DNA of 64,000 bases from Symbiodinium natans (Eukaryota > Sar > Dinophyceae > Suessiales > Symbiodiniaceae): positions 401,001 through 465,000 of the forward strand of contig CAJNDS010000347.1 of NCBI GenBank assembly GCA_905221605.1. The letters are read 5' to 3'. Below the pieces are notes generated by a model. It worked only from the letters and a program-made list of their open reading frames with translations. It searched no databases and was not told the origin of the DNA. The translations under genes were made by a program, and so were the position numbers. Positions 46,933 to 59,100 of the stretch are shown here, one piece after another. Position 1 is the stretch's first letter, and every line of letters starts with the position of its first letter.

Positions 46933-49059
46933 CTAGCCCTTGACCTCCGAGACCTTCTTGAAAAAGCCGACCTGGCAGCAACAGCCACGGCTGTGCAGAA
47001 CACTGAACACAAGTATGAGCAGCCGCATGCATGCGATGCCATGATTGCGACGGAACCAGCCAACAACCCCACCATCCGACATTGCCTTCGGGAAGCAAAC
47101 CAGGAAGCAGACGGAGATCATGGCTGGCACCTCGTCAAGAATGAGTTGCTTGGAGAAAGGGTATGAAACATGGTGGAACCATCCGAGATGTCCATTCTGG
47201 CCAAGGAATTAATGCGTCGGAGCACCTCCATCATCAAAGCGCATACGGGGCTTCAGCTGCTAAAGAAGGAAGATCACAAGCTCCCAAAGAATGAGGCGGC
47301 AGGATTACAGACAAGTGGGTCTCTTGACCCCACTGTGGCCGATGGCACCGTCTCCATTTCAGATTTCCCATGCCCGTGACAGTACTGTCCACCCAGACTG
47401 ATGACAAGGCAATGAACTTGGAGGCTTGGTGTGATGCCCAATTAGGATCCCCTTTTTCGCCTGTACAATGTAGGCCGACACTCCCCCTGTAAAAAGGCCT
47501 CGTTGGCCCCCAAAAAAATAGAACCCGACAGGATCCCCTGCAGGCACAAAGCAACCAACAGGCCTCGGAGTCTGGTGGCAGGGCCATGGCCGAGTGAAGG
47601 CAGAAGCACTGACCCTGCCTCGGATGCAGTTGCAAGGGAATTGTGTATAGGCGGTATGTCAAGTATACGCATATATAATTAAGTATGTGATCCAAGCAAA
47701 TTCTTTCCCATCAACACTCTGGGTTGTTTGACCAAAGGCACTGTTTGATGCATACCTTGGGCGACTCGAAGCGGATGTCCATGCAGAAGCAGCGGAGCCT
47801 CTTTTGACGAGTCCAAGTGTTGTGCGACGATCATATCATGTGGAAGTTGGCCGAATCGGGCAAAGATGAGCAGTGACGCATGCTCAACATAGCCCACTGC
47901 ATACCTAATTCTGTGAACCCTTTAAGGCTTTGGGGCGTGGCCTATGCATTTTCGAAGCCTTCCCCTGTGAGCTCTCCTGTAGTTGGTGTAGTAGGCTCAG
48001 CTCTGAATTTACTGACGCGGTCCAAGAGGCTTCTCGGCACCGCTCTTGAGGCAGAAGTCGCAGGAGAGACAGAGCAGCGTCTCCTCGGAGATTCGGAGTT
48101 CGCCAACAAAGCCTCCGAAGTACGGTACAGATATGTTCAACGGTGATAGTCCGGCTGACAGAACAGCACCAAACCCAGACCCCTTGAACCCTTGAACTCC
48201 GGCAAACCATGCACTCCTTGGCTGCGCAGCCAATCTCCATGTTCTCAATCTGGATGCCATTAAAGCAGCCTTGATTGTGGCCCAGAACTTGCGTCTTAAA
48301 AAATAGCTTGTGTGGTCCCTTCTTGGGCACACTGCAACGTCTGCGTTGTCTGTTTCGAGCGTATGTGGCAGAACGCCTAAAGAGCAATCACTGTGTCGCT
48401 TTGACGTGTGTGAAGCCCCTGCAGTGACCGTACTCAACAGCGTCGCAAGCGGCTTCTAAGCACACAGCCACGGGCAGAAAGGGTGAGAGCATGCAGCGCG
48501 ATGAAACAGTAAGGAATAACAGTCTGGTTCTACTGCCCAAAAAATCCAAAAGTCAAGAAGTATTGGCGAAGCGGCAAAAGCAGGCACCATAAACGATCAC
48601 CTTCCAGAGGGAAGGGAGGGAGAAAGATGCCTCCAAAGACTCCTATCATTACAAGATGACGAGTGTCAAGCGTTGTCTCCAAAGAGCTTGTTTCTACGTG
48701 TGGAGTACTTCTTGGTTAACGGAAGACAAACAGGTTGCTCATCAAACGTTGATATGCCTAGCTAAACCACTCAGCCTAAGCTCGGGCAGGACTATGGGGA
48801 GACAATCATGGCCATTCGCCGACCAATCCTTTGCCGTCGTGTGCGCACACCCTTTGGAGAAAACCCCAATCTCCATGGACTCAGAACCCCAAGATGAGGC
48901 ATGAGGCAGGGCTGAATAGGACCGATGCTTCTATCAAAGCAGATGTTGCTCAAAACCCTGAACCCCCAAAACTCATCAGCCCATAAACGCTCAATATCCT
49001 GTACCCGCCACCTTGGACTCGTCGATGGCGGACATGCTCATCTGCGATGGGGCCGACAT
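46933..49059 (-). CDS. Cys-rich array gene, copy 10 (diverged)
   Basis: Exons E1 49012-49059, E2 48573-48600, E3 48217-48269, E4 48031-48083, E5 47756-47798, E6 47564-47614, E7 47086-47130, E8 46933-46971. Introns are unalignable with copies 2-9 by eye, yet every exon is kept. Differences: E3 ENMEIG, E4 SGAEK for SGADK, E6 AMALPPDSE, E8 KKVSEVKG. The E1 donor is GTGGCG, whereas most other copies have GC. This copy was the most useful for fixing exon edges. Confidence 0.8.
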
Positions 49060-49910
49060 CTTCAAAGACTTTGGGAGAAGGTGACCCTGCGACGTGAACG
49101 ATTTGCTCCCTGGCGCCAATACAGCAACCGGCGGCATCGCTCCATCCAGATGTGATGTTGCATGGTTCATTGGGTGATGCGATTATGGTGCATATTGGGT
49201 TTCTTTTTGAGATTCAGGTTCAGGTAGTCACATCAATAAGCTGTTTATAGATGGCCTGCAATCCCCTGCCACACCCCAAACATCTACAAATTAAAGGAAG
49301 CCCCATCTGTCTTAAAGCCACTAGTCGAGACCTTCTCGGACCTATCAGTAGCGAAGCACAGAGTTCTTCAGCCTCTTTGGGAAATTTGGGGGGGAACAAT
49401 GGTCTCATCCCTTTGTCCGAGGTTTAGACATCCCTTCTTGCATCCTGGCTTTATAATGGAAACCTTGCCTTGCACGTGCCATAGCGTCTGTACCCGAGGA
49501 CTGAAAGACTGAAGGCCTCCATGGGCCGAAAGAGTCTAACGCCTGAAGCTGAACGCGGGTGCGCGCGGTCTTTTATCTACTCTGTTTACAAGGCTGCAGT
49601 TCAGATGCTTCCCACCAGCCAGGAATGTCTGAGACGCCGGATGTTTCAACCCAAGCGTCCCAGCCAAAATTCCAGAGCTGTTTCCATCGGTGACCGTGTC
49701 CAGACTTGTTCAAGGGGCTCCAAATTGTTTGTGCAGGGTGAGGCTGCTTCCCATTGAGCCGTTTCTACGCCGCCTCGAAATAGGCACAGAGGTTTGGGAG
49801 AGATTCCTTGACAAAGTCTTTCCGCGGTCACAGGACAGAACGCATTAACCCGCTACGCCATCAGCTGGCGATTTCTGATGGGACTCAGTGAAGGCCAGGA
49901 AATTGCAGAT
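49060..49910. other. Spacer between array copies 10 and 11
   Basis: Starts with the candidate leader acceptor of copy 10. From about 49500 to 49910 it matches the 3' flank of copy 1 (19400-19789). A plus-strand frame of 78 residues at 49521-49754 parallels the plus-strand frames near 19405-19660, but the two are not conserved at protein level. Confidence 0.4.
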
Positions 49911-52116
49911 CTAGCCCTTGACCTCTGAGACCTTCTTGAAAAAGCCGACCTTGCAGCAGCAGGATCAAATGGCATTCTTGCAGCGTCAGCCCAAGCCACG
50001 CAAGTGTCACAGAAATACTCACAAGCCTTACACAAGGAGGGCGCTCGAAGACCAAACGCTCAACTCTAAAAACCCGCAGCCGCCTTGGGGAAGCAGACCA
50101 GGAAGCAGACGGAAATCATGGCAGGCACCTCTTCGACGAGCCCACGCTACAAGGTTTTGAACGCCCTTAAGTATGCTTTCTTTTGCATGCACGCACGCGC
50201 GCAGGCAAGGAAAGCGCACCATGTGCTTGGGATCTGGTTGTACGACCCGTCAGGGTCTGCCAGCAAAATTGAAACCACGCTTCGGGTGGCATGTCTCCCT
50301 CAGCCTAGATCATGACCCAAGACCAAAACACCACCTTGAAAACATCTCCATTCCGAATCCTTAAACGGCCCTCTCGAGCACAGGCTCTCAACAAGAGCCT
50401 CCTCCTCTTTGGAGGCACCAAAAAAAAAGGAAAAAGATACCCAAAATGGAACAGTACCGGCCTCTGAGTCGGGTGGCAGGGCCATGGCGGAGTGGAGACA
50501 GAAGCACTGGCCCTGCCTCGGGGAGGGGCTCGTCAAATCTTGGCACAAGGGTACATGGGGATTGCTGCGCTTAGATACTTAGAACAGGATCACGTCTTCC
50601 TGTAAATCTAATGCTCTCATATCAACGTGCCGTACCATAGGCCTCCAGAACGACTGGACCAGAAGTAAATAACAACTATAACATTCACACCAGCCAAAAC
50701 AACCAGGAAGTGCCAAGTTTAATGTTTCTTTCACAACTAGCTTGACAGCACTCTTAGCGACCAACTGCTAAAACCCCATAACTCCATGCCAATCCTAAAT
50801 CGACACAAATCAACGTAAGTCAAGGGCTCTATATCAGTAATCGGGAAAGCGGCACGTCCAAACGGTGCAAAACTGTGCAGAGGATAAGCTGTATGTCGCA
50901 CACAAAGCGAGTGTAACAATCAGTCCCAGAAAGTGCTGTACTACTGTCCCAAAGAATCACCTGAAACAAAAGCTTGTGGTTTTCCAGCACGTGGTTTGTA
51001 CGCTTTGGGAAAATGCTCACGCGTTGTGTTCCCCTAATTTTAAACGAATACTGTAAGGTTTGGGCCGAAATCTTTGACGAATAAGGTTTACACAGTATTC
51101 TCGCTTCTCTGTGCCCCCCCCCCCCCCCCCCCCGCAGTACCTAGGTCTCATTTTCTTCCCTGCCTCAGGTACCGGCCTCAGATGAGTTGCCTCTTGGTGG
51201 GTTTAGGGTTTAGGGCTTTCGTCTGAGTGAAAGTGCTGTACTGTCCCCAAAAAACCAATCCCAGAAGCCGGACATGCTGTACTGTCCCGAAAAAACCTAA
51301 GAAACTTGGGGGCGAGGGCCTGGGACGAAAGCCAGTTAAGGTACCCCCACGGAAGAGCTTCTGTCAACAGGGCATCCACTACGCATCAGGACAAGCATAC
51401 GCAAAATCATGAGGCCGTCACCTTTTTCCCACGCGCTCCGTTTCGAGTTCCGAGTGAAATGAAAAAGAGGCGTTCTTTTCGAGATAAACTAGAACGCAAA
51501 AGAACGTGTTGACAGGGAGTTCTTTTGGAGCTCCGATGATCATCGCAAAAGAACGTGTTGACAGGGAGTTCTTTTGGGCCTCCGATGATCATTTCGGCAT
51601 CGCCGCTTCAGCTAGTTCTCGCAAGCTCGGCGGCAGCTGAGGCATAGCCGGAGGCGCCAAGTTCAGTACCGTTCGTCTACATGGAAATTCGAAATCAGCC
51701 GTGGCAGACATCAACTTCGAGAGTTGCTCGTTGAAGTCTTGGCTCAGTGTGCAGGGGCCAAAAAAACTCGAACAGGCTTTAAATGCTGGTCTAGCATCTT
51801 CCGGAGGGCTCTTTTTTGAAGCGCATGACACCACAACAGATGTTGCACTCACCAGGCGAAGTCTGAAGTCTGTCCAATCCAGCTTTGAGGGACGCCAGAC
51901 TCAAATCAACATCAAGGCTTCTGAGTCTTTTCTTGGGGGACTTGGGGGGCTTTTCTAGGCCTGGGATCCACAGAAAACGGCGTTCATTTGCACCCAATAC
52001 ACGAAAGGGGTGAAGGATCAAAAAAAAATAAGCATCAAAAAAAAATAACCCCAAGGGATCAAAAAAAAATAAATAAGCATCAAAAAAAAAATAACCCATT
52101 TTCCTCTTGGAATCAG

Positions 52117-52153
<37 letters not shown>

Positions 52154-55100
52154 GGGTGGGGGGGGGGGGGGGGGGGGGTTGGGGGGGGGGGGGGGGGTTG
52201 GGGGGGGGGGGGTTGGGTGGGGTTGGAAAACCTTCTATTTTCTCGATCTTTTCATAGGAAAACCTCTATTTCTTCATATTCCCACAAGAAAACCTCTATT
52301 TTCTTCACGTTTTCATAGGAAACCTCTATCATCTCTATGTTTCCATCGGAAAACCTCTATTTGCTGTATTTTAAGAAAAACTTTTTAGTATCCCAATGGC
52401 TTCAACAAGATTCATAAAGCACGCTTTGCAGTGGCACAGCTTGATAAAAACGCGGCGGGGTTGGGGTTGGCGCAGCCCCCCCCCCCCCCCCACACCCCCC
52501 CACTTGGCTTTGCAGCACGCTTTGCACAGCTTAAAAAAACAGCGGGGGGGTTGGGGGGGGCGCAGCCCCCCCCATTTGCAAACAATGTTCGCACGATGCG
52601 TAGAAGTGGTGGTAGTGGTTGGAAAACCTTCTAGTTTCTCGATCTTTCAATGGGAAAACCTCTATTTCTTCATACTCCCACAAGAAAACGTCTACTGTCT
52701 TCACGTTTTCATGAGAAATCCTCTATTATCTCTATGTTTCCATCGGAAAAACTCTACTTCTACATGTTTTAAGCAAAAAACTTCCATTTTCTTTGCATTC
52801 CAATGGCTTCAAAGAACAATATATAATACATACTACATAATATATAAAATATACTATATAATGAATAATAAATAATAAATTAATTAATAATAAATAATAT
52901 TATATATTTTATATATTGTATATTATGTATACAGTATATATTATATATTATATACTTTATATTATGCATTATATGCAGCATATAATATGCAATATACAAT
53001 ACATGATATGCAATATATGACATATAATATACAATATGCGATATATAAATATGAGCATAAATATATATATAATATATATATATTTATTTATTTATTTATG
53101 TTTATTTATTTATTCATATTTATATTTACTTATTATATACATACACATATCATATAATGTACGACAATATGAAAATATAAATATAAATATAAATGATATA
53201 TATATATATATATGTATAATAAATATATATAAGTATAAGTATATATATATACACATGATATAATTTTTAATATAATATATATATATATATGTATAGTATA
53301 ACAGATAATATTAATATATATTATAAATTATATATAGAATATATAATATATAATCTATAAGATATAATATATTAAATATAATTAAATACACATAATTACA
53401 AACATAAACAGAAAACACATTAGTACATAATACCAGAATACATAAAAAAACCATAATATATAATTCGACCAATACATAGCACAAAAAAAACATTTAAAAA
53501 AAATAATAATAGAAATTAATAATTTGCTAATTAATACATAATACAAATTACATATACTAATACATAATTACATAATACATGATTACATAATACATAATAC
53601 TATTACCCATAATACATAATTTACATAGTACAGAAAACGTAATACAAAATACATAATATATAATATGTACTAATAAGAAGAGTTATTTAAATAATAATAT
53701 ATAAATATAATATATAAGATATAATTATATAAGTAATAATATATTACTAATAATATATAAATAGATTAATATATAATATATAATATAAATTTATAATATA
53801 TAATATATAATATATAATATATAATATATAATATATAATATATAATATATAATATATAATGTATAGTATGTAATAGGTAATGTGTAATGTAATGTGTATT
53901 ATGTAATATGTATATATATATGCACATACATACATACATATATATACACACACACGTTGACCTTCACTATCGTGTGTATATAATATATATATATATATAT
54001 TTATATTTATATTTATTGATTTTTACTTATTTGTCTAATTTAATTATTTATTTATACGCATAGGACCCGCAGGACCAGGCGGACAGACAAGCAGACCAGA
54101 GGACCAGAGGACCAGGGGACCACAAGACCAGGGAACCACGCGACCAGAGGACCACGGGACCAGAGGACCACGGGACCAGAGGACCACGGGACCAGAGGAC
54201 CACGGGACCAGAGGACCACGCAGGTGGGCCGGATGGCTTATTTTTTTTTGATGCCTATTATTTTTTTTGATCCCTATTATGTTTCTTTTTGATGCTTATT
54301 TTTTTTTTATGCTTATGCCGAAATGAACGCCAGCCCGTTTCCCCAAAACCTGTGTTTGCCCACCGTGGCGGAGCCTCCGGGGGCCCTGTATACCCATCAG
54401 GTTGTAAGCTTCGCTTAAGCAAGATACTCTGCTAGCTCCTCAGGAGCTAGCTTTCGTGACAATTCTGGTGGCCTATACAGATAGGGCCTCACGACAAGAC
54501 TGGCTTTTTAGGGACAGTACAGCACTTTGAAGGCTTGAGGTGCTGAAAGTGCTGTACTGTCCCTAAAAAACCAATCCCAGAAGCCCAAAATGCCGTACTG
54601 TCCTTAAAAAACCTGAAAAACCAATTCTGGTGGCCTACAGAGCCAGGCCCTCTTCCAAAGATTGGTTTTTTCGGGACAGTACAGCACTTTGAAGGCTTGA
54701 GGTGCTGAAAGCGCTGTACTGTCCCTCAAAAACCAATCCCAGAAGCCCAAAATGCCGTACTGTCCTTAAAAAACCTGAAAAACCAATTCTGGTGGCCTAC
54801 AGAGCCAGGCCCTCTTCCAAAGATTGGTTTTTTCGGGACAGTACAGCACTTTGAAGGCCTGAGGTGCTGAAAGTGCTGTACTGTCCCTAGAAAAACAAAC
54901 CCAGAAGCCCAAAATGCCGTACTGTCCCTAACGAAACCAAAAAAACCAATTCTGGTGGCCTATAGAGCCAGGCTCTCTTCCGAAGATTGGTTTTTTAGGG
55001 ACGTTACAGCACTTTGAAGGCTTCAGGTGCTGAAAGTGCTGCGCTGTCCCTAAAAAACCAATCCCAGAAGCCCAAAATGCCGTACTGTCCCGAAGAAAAC

Positions 55101-57450
55101 CTAACAAAACAATTCTGGTGGCCTGTACAGACAGGCCCTCTTCCAAAGATATTGGTTTTTTAGGGACAGTACGGCACTTCGAAGGCCTGAGGTGCTGAAA
55201 GTGCTGTACTGTCCCTAAAAAACCAATCTTTTCGTGAGGGCCTGTCTCCACAGGTCTCCAGAATTGGTTGTTTAGGATTTTTAGGGACAGTACGGCACTT
55301 TCTGCTTGTGGGATTGGTTTTTTAGCGACAGTACGGCACTTCGAAGGCATGAGGTGCTGAAAGTGCTGTACTGTCCCTAAAAACCAATCTTTTCGTGATT
55401 AGGGACAGTACGGCACTTTCTGCTTCTAGGATTGGTTGTTTTGGGGACAGTACGGTGCTGAAAGTGCTGTACTGTTCCTAAAAAACCAATGCCAGAAGCC
55501 CAAAATGCCGCACTGTCCCGAAAAAACCTAAAAATCCAATTCTGGTGGCCTCCAGAGCCAGGCCTTTTGCAAAGATTGGTTTTTTCGGGACAGTACAGCT
55601 GGTTTTTTAGGGACAGTACAGCACTTTCAGCACCTCAGGCCTTCGACGTGCCGTACTGTCCCTAAAAAACCAATCTTTGGAAGAGGGCCTGCCTGTACAG
55701 GCCACCAGAATTGGTTTGTTAGGTTTTCTTCGGGACAGTACGGCATTTTGGGCTTCTGGGATTGGTTTTTTCGGGACAGCACAGCATTTTCAGCACCTGA
55801 AGCCTTCAAAGTGCTGTACTGTCCCTAAAAAACCAATCTTTTCGTGAGGGCCTGTCTCCACAGGTCTCCAGAATTGGTTGTTTAGGATTTTTAGGGACAG
55901 TACGGCACTTTCTGCTTGTGGGATTGGTTTTTTAGGGACAGTACGGCACTTTCTGCTTCTGGGATTGGTTTTTTAGGGACAGCACGGCACTTTGAAGGCT
56001 TGAGGTGCTGAAAGTACTGTACTGTCCCTAAAAAACCAATCTTTTCGTGAGGGCCTGTCTCCATAGGTCTCCAGAATTGGTTTTGCTGCTCTTTCGCCCA
56101 TGTGCATGGCAGCACCCTTCATTACGTTACTGCGATGCACACATTCATTTTTTTTGCAGTAAAACCTAGGCGCGGGGGCGGGGGGGGTAGCATATATATG
56201 TATGCATACATCTTCTTCTTACAAACACGTTTATGTTGTGCAAGTTCAGCATTTAGTAGATGGGCAAAGTGCGTGTTGCCCCCTGCAAAAGCCTCGAGCG
56301 AAAGCCTCCAAGTGCAACCCACTCTGGGAGACCTTCCCAGAAGAAAGGAAGCGAAATCTCCCGAAAGACTTCGGCCAAAGGCACTGCTTGACGCAGACCT
56401 TGGGCGACTCGAAGCGGATATCCATGCAAAAGCAGCGGAGCCTTCGATGGAGCCAAACTTGACCAAAGTCGATCAAAATGTGGGGCGGGGGGAGGCAGCC
56501 TTGTCTGCATGTAATCCGCGTTGGCAGAGTGGAACTGCGGAAGCATGAAGGTTCGCGTGCATGCCATGCTATCTGCAGGCCATGAGATTCTAAGACAATG
56601 ATAAAGAAGTCTCCAAGCACCCCAGAACAAATTAGTTCGGTGCCCCAAAGTTTCCAAAGCCCTATGCAAACTCTGAAATCCTGAGCCCCAAAACTGCAAG
56701 CTTACTTAGAGCGGGTCCTTTGTGTAAATGTGTGCAAACGTGTGCAAACGTGTGCAAACGTGTGCAAACGTGTGCAAATGGGGCCCAGGAGCTTCTCGGC
56801 GCCGCTCTTGAGGCAGAAGTCGCAAGAGAGACAGAGCAGCGTCTCCTTAAGGGGAGTTGGGGCAGTTAGGGCAGTTAGGCAGATGTGCTCTTGGATTCAA
56901 CCCTCCCGTGGACCGCACCACATCTGTAACATCTCCATGCCGAACAAAACTGTGAGGTCTGATGCCGCCCGCATGTCGTGCTAAACCGTAGCCTGCATCA
57001 GGCCCCACTGTAAGCACTGCAGAGGCTCCGTAAGCCCAGATTGAAAACACAAACCAACTCCCATGCAAAACTCCCAGACTGCGAGAACAACATCAGCTGA
57101 TGCCAGACTCCTTGGCAGCGCAACCAATCTCAGGGTTCTCAATCTGAATGCCGTTGAAGCAACCTTGACGGATTCTCAAGGCTAGGTTTGAAGTGAATTT
57201 GTCTTGGCGCCTAAACCACTCTGGCAAAGCGGCAGAAGCAGGCGCCGTACACAATCACCTTGCGCAGGACAAGCCAACGTCGCGAAGGCGCACGGCACGT
57301 GCATCTAAACACCCTGAACATCTCCACTGACAACACCGATGGATGGCCGCGCTAACGCCAAACAACTCCAACGTCCCGTAAACATGGAATCTTACCCACC
57401 GCCTTGGACTCGTCGATGGCGGACATGCTCATCTGCGATGGGGCCGACAT
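49911..57450 (-). CDS. Cys-rich array gene, copy 11 (diverged, giant intron 5)
   Basis: Exons E1 57403-57450, E2 57231-57258, E3 57111-57163, E4 56793-56845, E5 56398-56440, E6 50462-50512, E7 50084-50128, E8 49911-49949. E5 and E6 are separated by 5885 bp (50513-56397) of repeats; elsewhere this intron is roughly 150 bp. E5 differs from the other copies by two changes, TTC to TTT and GAC to GAT, both silent in the LRCFCMDIRF frame. E4 has SGAEK, E6 AMALPPDSE, E8 KKVSEVKG. All exons are open. If intron 5 is spliced, this is the upstream-most working copy; otherwise two half-genes have been separated by insertion. Confidence 0.7.
50930..51300. repeat. Outlying GTGCTGTACTGTCCC repeats, poly-C and telomere-type bases
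   Basis: AGAAAGTGCTGTACTACTGTC near 50930 and AAAGTGCTGTACTGTCCCC with ATGCTGTACTGTCCCGAAAA near 51230-51290 belong to the hairpin family seen at 54490-56080. A run of about 22 C lies at 51113-51133 and GGGTTTAGGGTTTAGGG at about 51199. Confidence 0.75.
51490..51595. repeat. Two tandem copies of a ~51-bp unit
   Basis: CGCAAAAGAACGTGTTGACA followed by GGGAGTTCTTTTGG and CTCCGATGATCAT occurs twice in a row, differing at a few bases. Non-coding, inside copy 11 intron 5. Confidence 0.85.
52108..52240. repeat. Poly-G tract
   Basis: About 115 bases that are almost all G with single T or TT breaks. Shorter C/G runs occur at 52477-52500 and 52540-52572. Confidence 0.95.
52223..52812. repeat. Duplicated ~190-bp block with internal ~30-bp periodicity
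   Basis: TTGGAAAACCTTCTA through CCAATGGCTTCAA occurs at about 52223-52405 and again at about 52619-52812. Inside each, GGAAAACCTCTATTTCTTCA-like units recur roughly every 30 bases. Between the two blocks is a small tandem repeat, GCACGCTTTGCA(G/C)... with GGCGCAGCCCCCC. Confidence 0.8.
52813..54055. repeat. AT-only island (~1.2 kb)
   Basis: Almost entirely A and T, dominated by TATATAAT, ATATATA and TAATACATA runs, with many self-complementary stretches and an (ATATAT) tandem core at 53770-53865. Open frames here are rich in Tyr, Ile and Leu and are compositional artefacts. The boundary with GC-rich DNA is abrupt on both sides. Confidence 0.95.
54063..54222. repeat. 17-bp tandem repeat (GACCAGAGGACCACGGG)
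   Basis: About eight units: the leftmost degenerate, the last five almost perfect. Confidence 0.9.
54490..56085. repeat. Hairpin-forming repeat family around GGACAGTAC(A/G)GCAC
   Basis: Two motifs recur many times in opposite orientations: GTGCTGTACTGTCCCTAAAA followed by AACCAATC, and its reverse complement GATTGGTTTTTTAGGGACAG followed by TAC(A/G)GCAC. They are joined by CCAGAAGCCCAAAATGCCG and AATTCTGGTGGCCT segments. Early units repeat about every 170-185 bp; later ones are rearranged. Adjacent opposite motifs could form stems of more than 20 bp. Non-coding. Confidence 0.9.
56724..56780. repeat. 10-bp tandem repeat (GTGTGCAAAC)
   Basis: About five units immediately next to the E4 donor of copy 11. 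Confidence 0.9.
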
Positions 57451-57739
57451 GTTTCCAAAATTCTCCAAGGTGACCCTGCAACGGGTGAGATCTGCTCCCT
57501 AGCTCCAAGACGGCTGCGTGAAGCGCTGGTCAAGCAGAACAGTCAGTTCATGTGCTCTCCACGTGCTACAAGCAGGGATGATCATCACTCTGGTCAGCAC
57601 GCAGCCCAGCTCAAAACAAGACTTCATTGCGAGCACATGCTGTCCAGAAACAAGATCTCACGACAAGAAGACCACAAACTGTAGGCGACACTCGACAAGA
57701 AGCTGCACACCTCATTTCTTCCGTGGCACCTTGACAAAT

Positions 57740-57990
57740 GACCAACTTGTTCACAATATATTGTCGAACCCGGAGCCCTCATTCTGGCAACGAGGCGTCG
57801 CAAGAGCCGAGCCGATCCTCGAGCTCCAGATGTCGAATTTGTGGATCATGTTCGTTCTTTTGCAGCAAGCCCAGCATCCCAAGCGTCCGCCCAAAATCAT
57901 AAGAGCTGCGGCAAAGTCCACCAGCGTGTCGATGCTTGGGACGAAGGTGCTCAGAAACAAGGCCGACAAGAAGGTGGGCAAGGAGTAGCT
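57740..57990 (-). CDS. Possible exon, hydrophobic (unidentified)
   Basis: A minus-strand frame reads LPTFLSALFLSTFVPSIDTL then VDFAAALMILGGRLGCWAC, long enough for one or two membrane segments. A second frame over the same bases is also open, so the reading frame is uncertain. It lies about 300 bp upstream of array copy 11. Confidence 0.3.
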
Positions 57991-57999
57991 GGGTAGCCC

Positions 58000-58790
58000 A
58001 GGTAGTTGAGGATGTCAGGCAACCCCCAAGTGTCCTTGAAGTCTGGGGCCCGGGGCCCAGCACTTCTGGCAAAACCTTCCCGGTCACAAAGTTCCCAATC
58101 ATTTGGAAGATGTTCCCACCGGCAAAGACACCGACGACCTCCCCCACGTTGTAACCCCAAATCCGTCTCCGCCACAGATGAAAGAAGGGCTCTTCGATTC
58201 TCCTCGAACCTCCAGCAGGAGGCTTCAAGGGGTAAGGACCGATGGCGCTAATGAGGATTTCAGAAGGGTCTTACGGGGTGTTGTAAAGTGCTTGTAACGT
58301 TTAGGACTAGTCCAGTTTGGAGGTTTAGGGTTTGGGGCTATTTAGGGGGATTGGGGTTGGGAACCAGGCCCCGCATCGCCGTGTCTTGCGAATCCAGCTA
58401 TGTTTAGAGTTTAGATTTCAAGACGTCGGGTGAAGGATGTAGCCTTCAACTTAGGGTTTCGGGTGTTGAAGGAGATTGAAATGAGTCTGCAGGACACAGT
58501 CTCTCAAAAATGATCGACGAAGCTGATCATATCTCGCTGCATATTCGCGCTCGTAACATTATTGCGGCTCCGGCTGCTTTTGGGCATGCGAAACTCTACC
58601 TGGGTCCAAGGACGTCGTTTGGGCTTAGGGGCTGGGGTTCTATGCTTGCGTGCCCCTGCAGGGTGTCGGCCTTTCTGGGCTACCTGGACCCGAGAATGGT
58701 ATCTTTTGCAGAATCGCCTCCACTTTTCAGGGCTGGGTTTTGGGGGCTCCAGGGTTAAGCATTTGAGAGTTCGAGGGCTTAAGGGCTGAA
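58000..58790. other. No gene called; scattered TTTAGGG-like units
   Basis: GGTTTAGGGTTTGGGG-like units appear near 58320-58350 and again more degenerate at 58740-58830. No convincing exon. Confidence 0.4.
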
Positions 58791-58939
58791 GGGTTTAAGG
58801 GCTTAAGGCTTGCGGTCTTGGATTTAGGGTTTCTGGGCGACTGAGGATGAAGACAACCGGAGCTGGAAGGAGACACAACAGGTCAAGGTTCAGGACTCGC
58901 AGCCTCAATCTTAAGAACAAAACTACTTGACAAAGAACA

Positions 58940-59100
58940 GAGAACTGACAAATAAGGAACACGCAAAGTGTGGTCATCATCTTGTTCTGCCTTAAGCTGA
59001 CCAAAAACCATTGTACGCAGCCTCGTTTCTCCTGGCGCACCTTGAGCTCAGTGGGCGCCACCCACTGCGTGGAAGCAAACTGTACAATGCTACTGCTACG
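58940..59100 (-). CDS. Possible unidentified exon
   Basis: The minus strand reads QWVAPTELKVRQEKRGCVQW then FLVSLRQNKMMTTLCVFLIC and stays hydrophobic. The first part looks like real coding sequence; its limits and family are unknown. Confidence 0.3.

Larger units (their letters stand above)
51973..54352. repeat. Inverted A-rich arms around a low-complexity core
   Basis: Left arm 51973-52095 has AACGGCGTTCATTTG then several AAAAAAAAATAAGCATC / GGATCAAAAAAAAATA units. Right arm 54235-54352 is roughly its reverse complement: TTTTTTTTTGATGCCTATTA, GATGCTTATTTTTTTTTTAT, ending GAAATGAACGCC. The pairing is imperfect. Between the arms lie the poly-G tract, a duplicated 190-bp block, the AT island and a 17-bp repeat. 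Confidence 0.65.

Noticed and set aside
53036-53953. Tyr/Ile-rich open frames in the AT island
   Set aside because: Pure composition effect of TATATA repeats.
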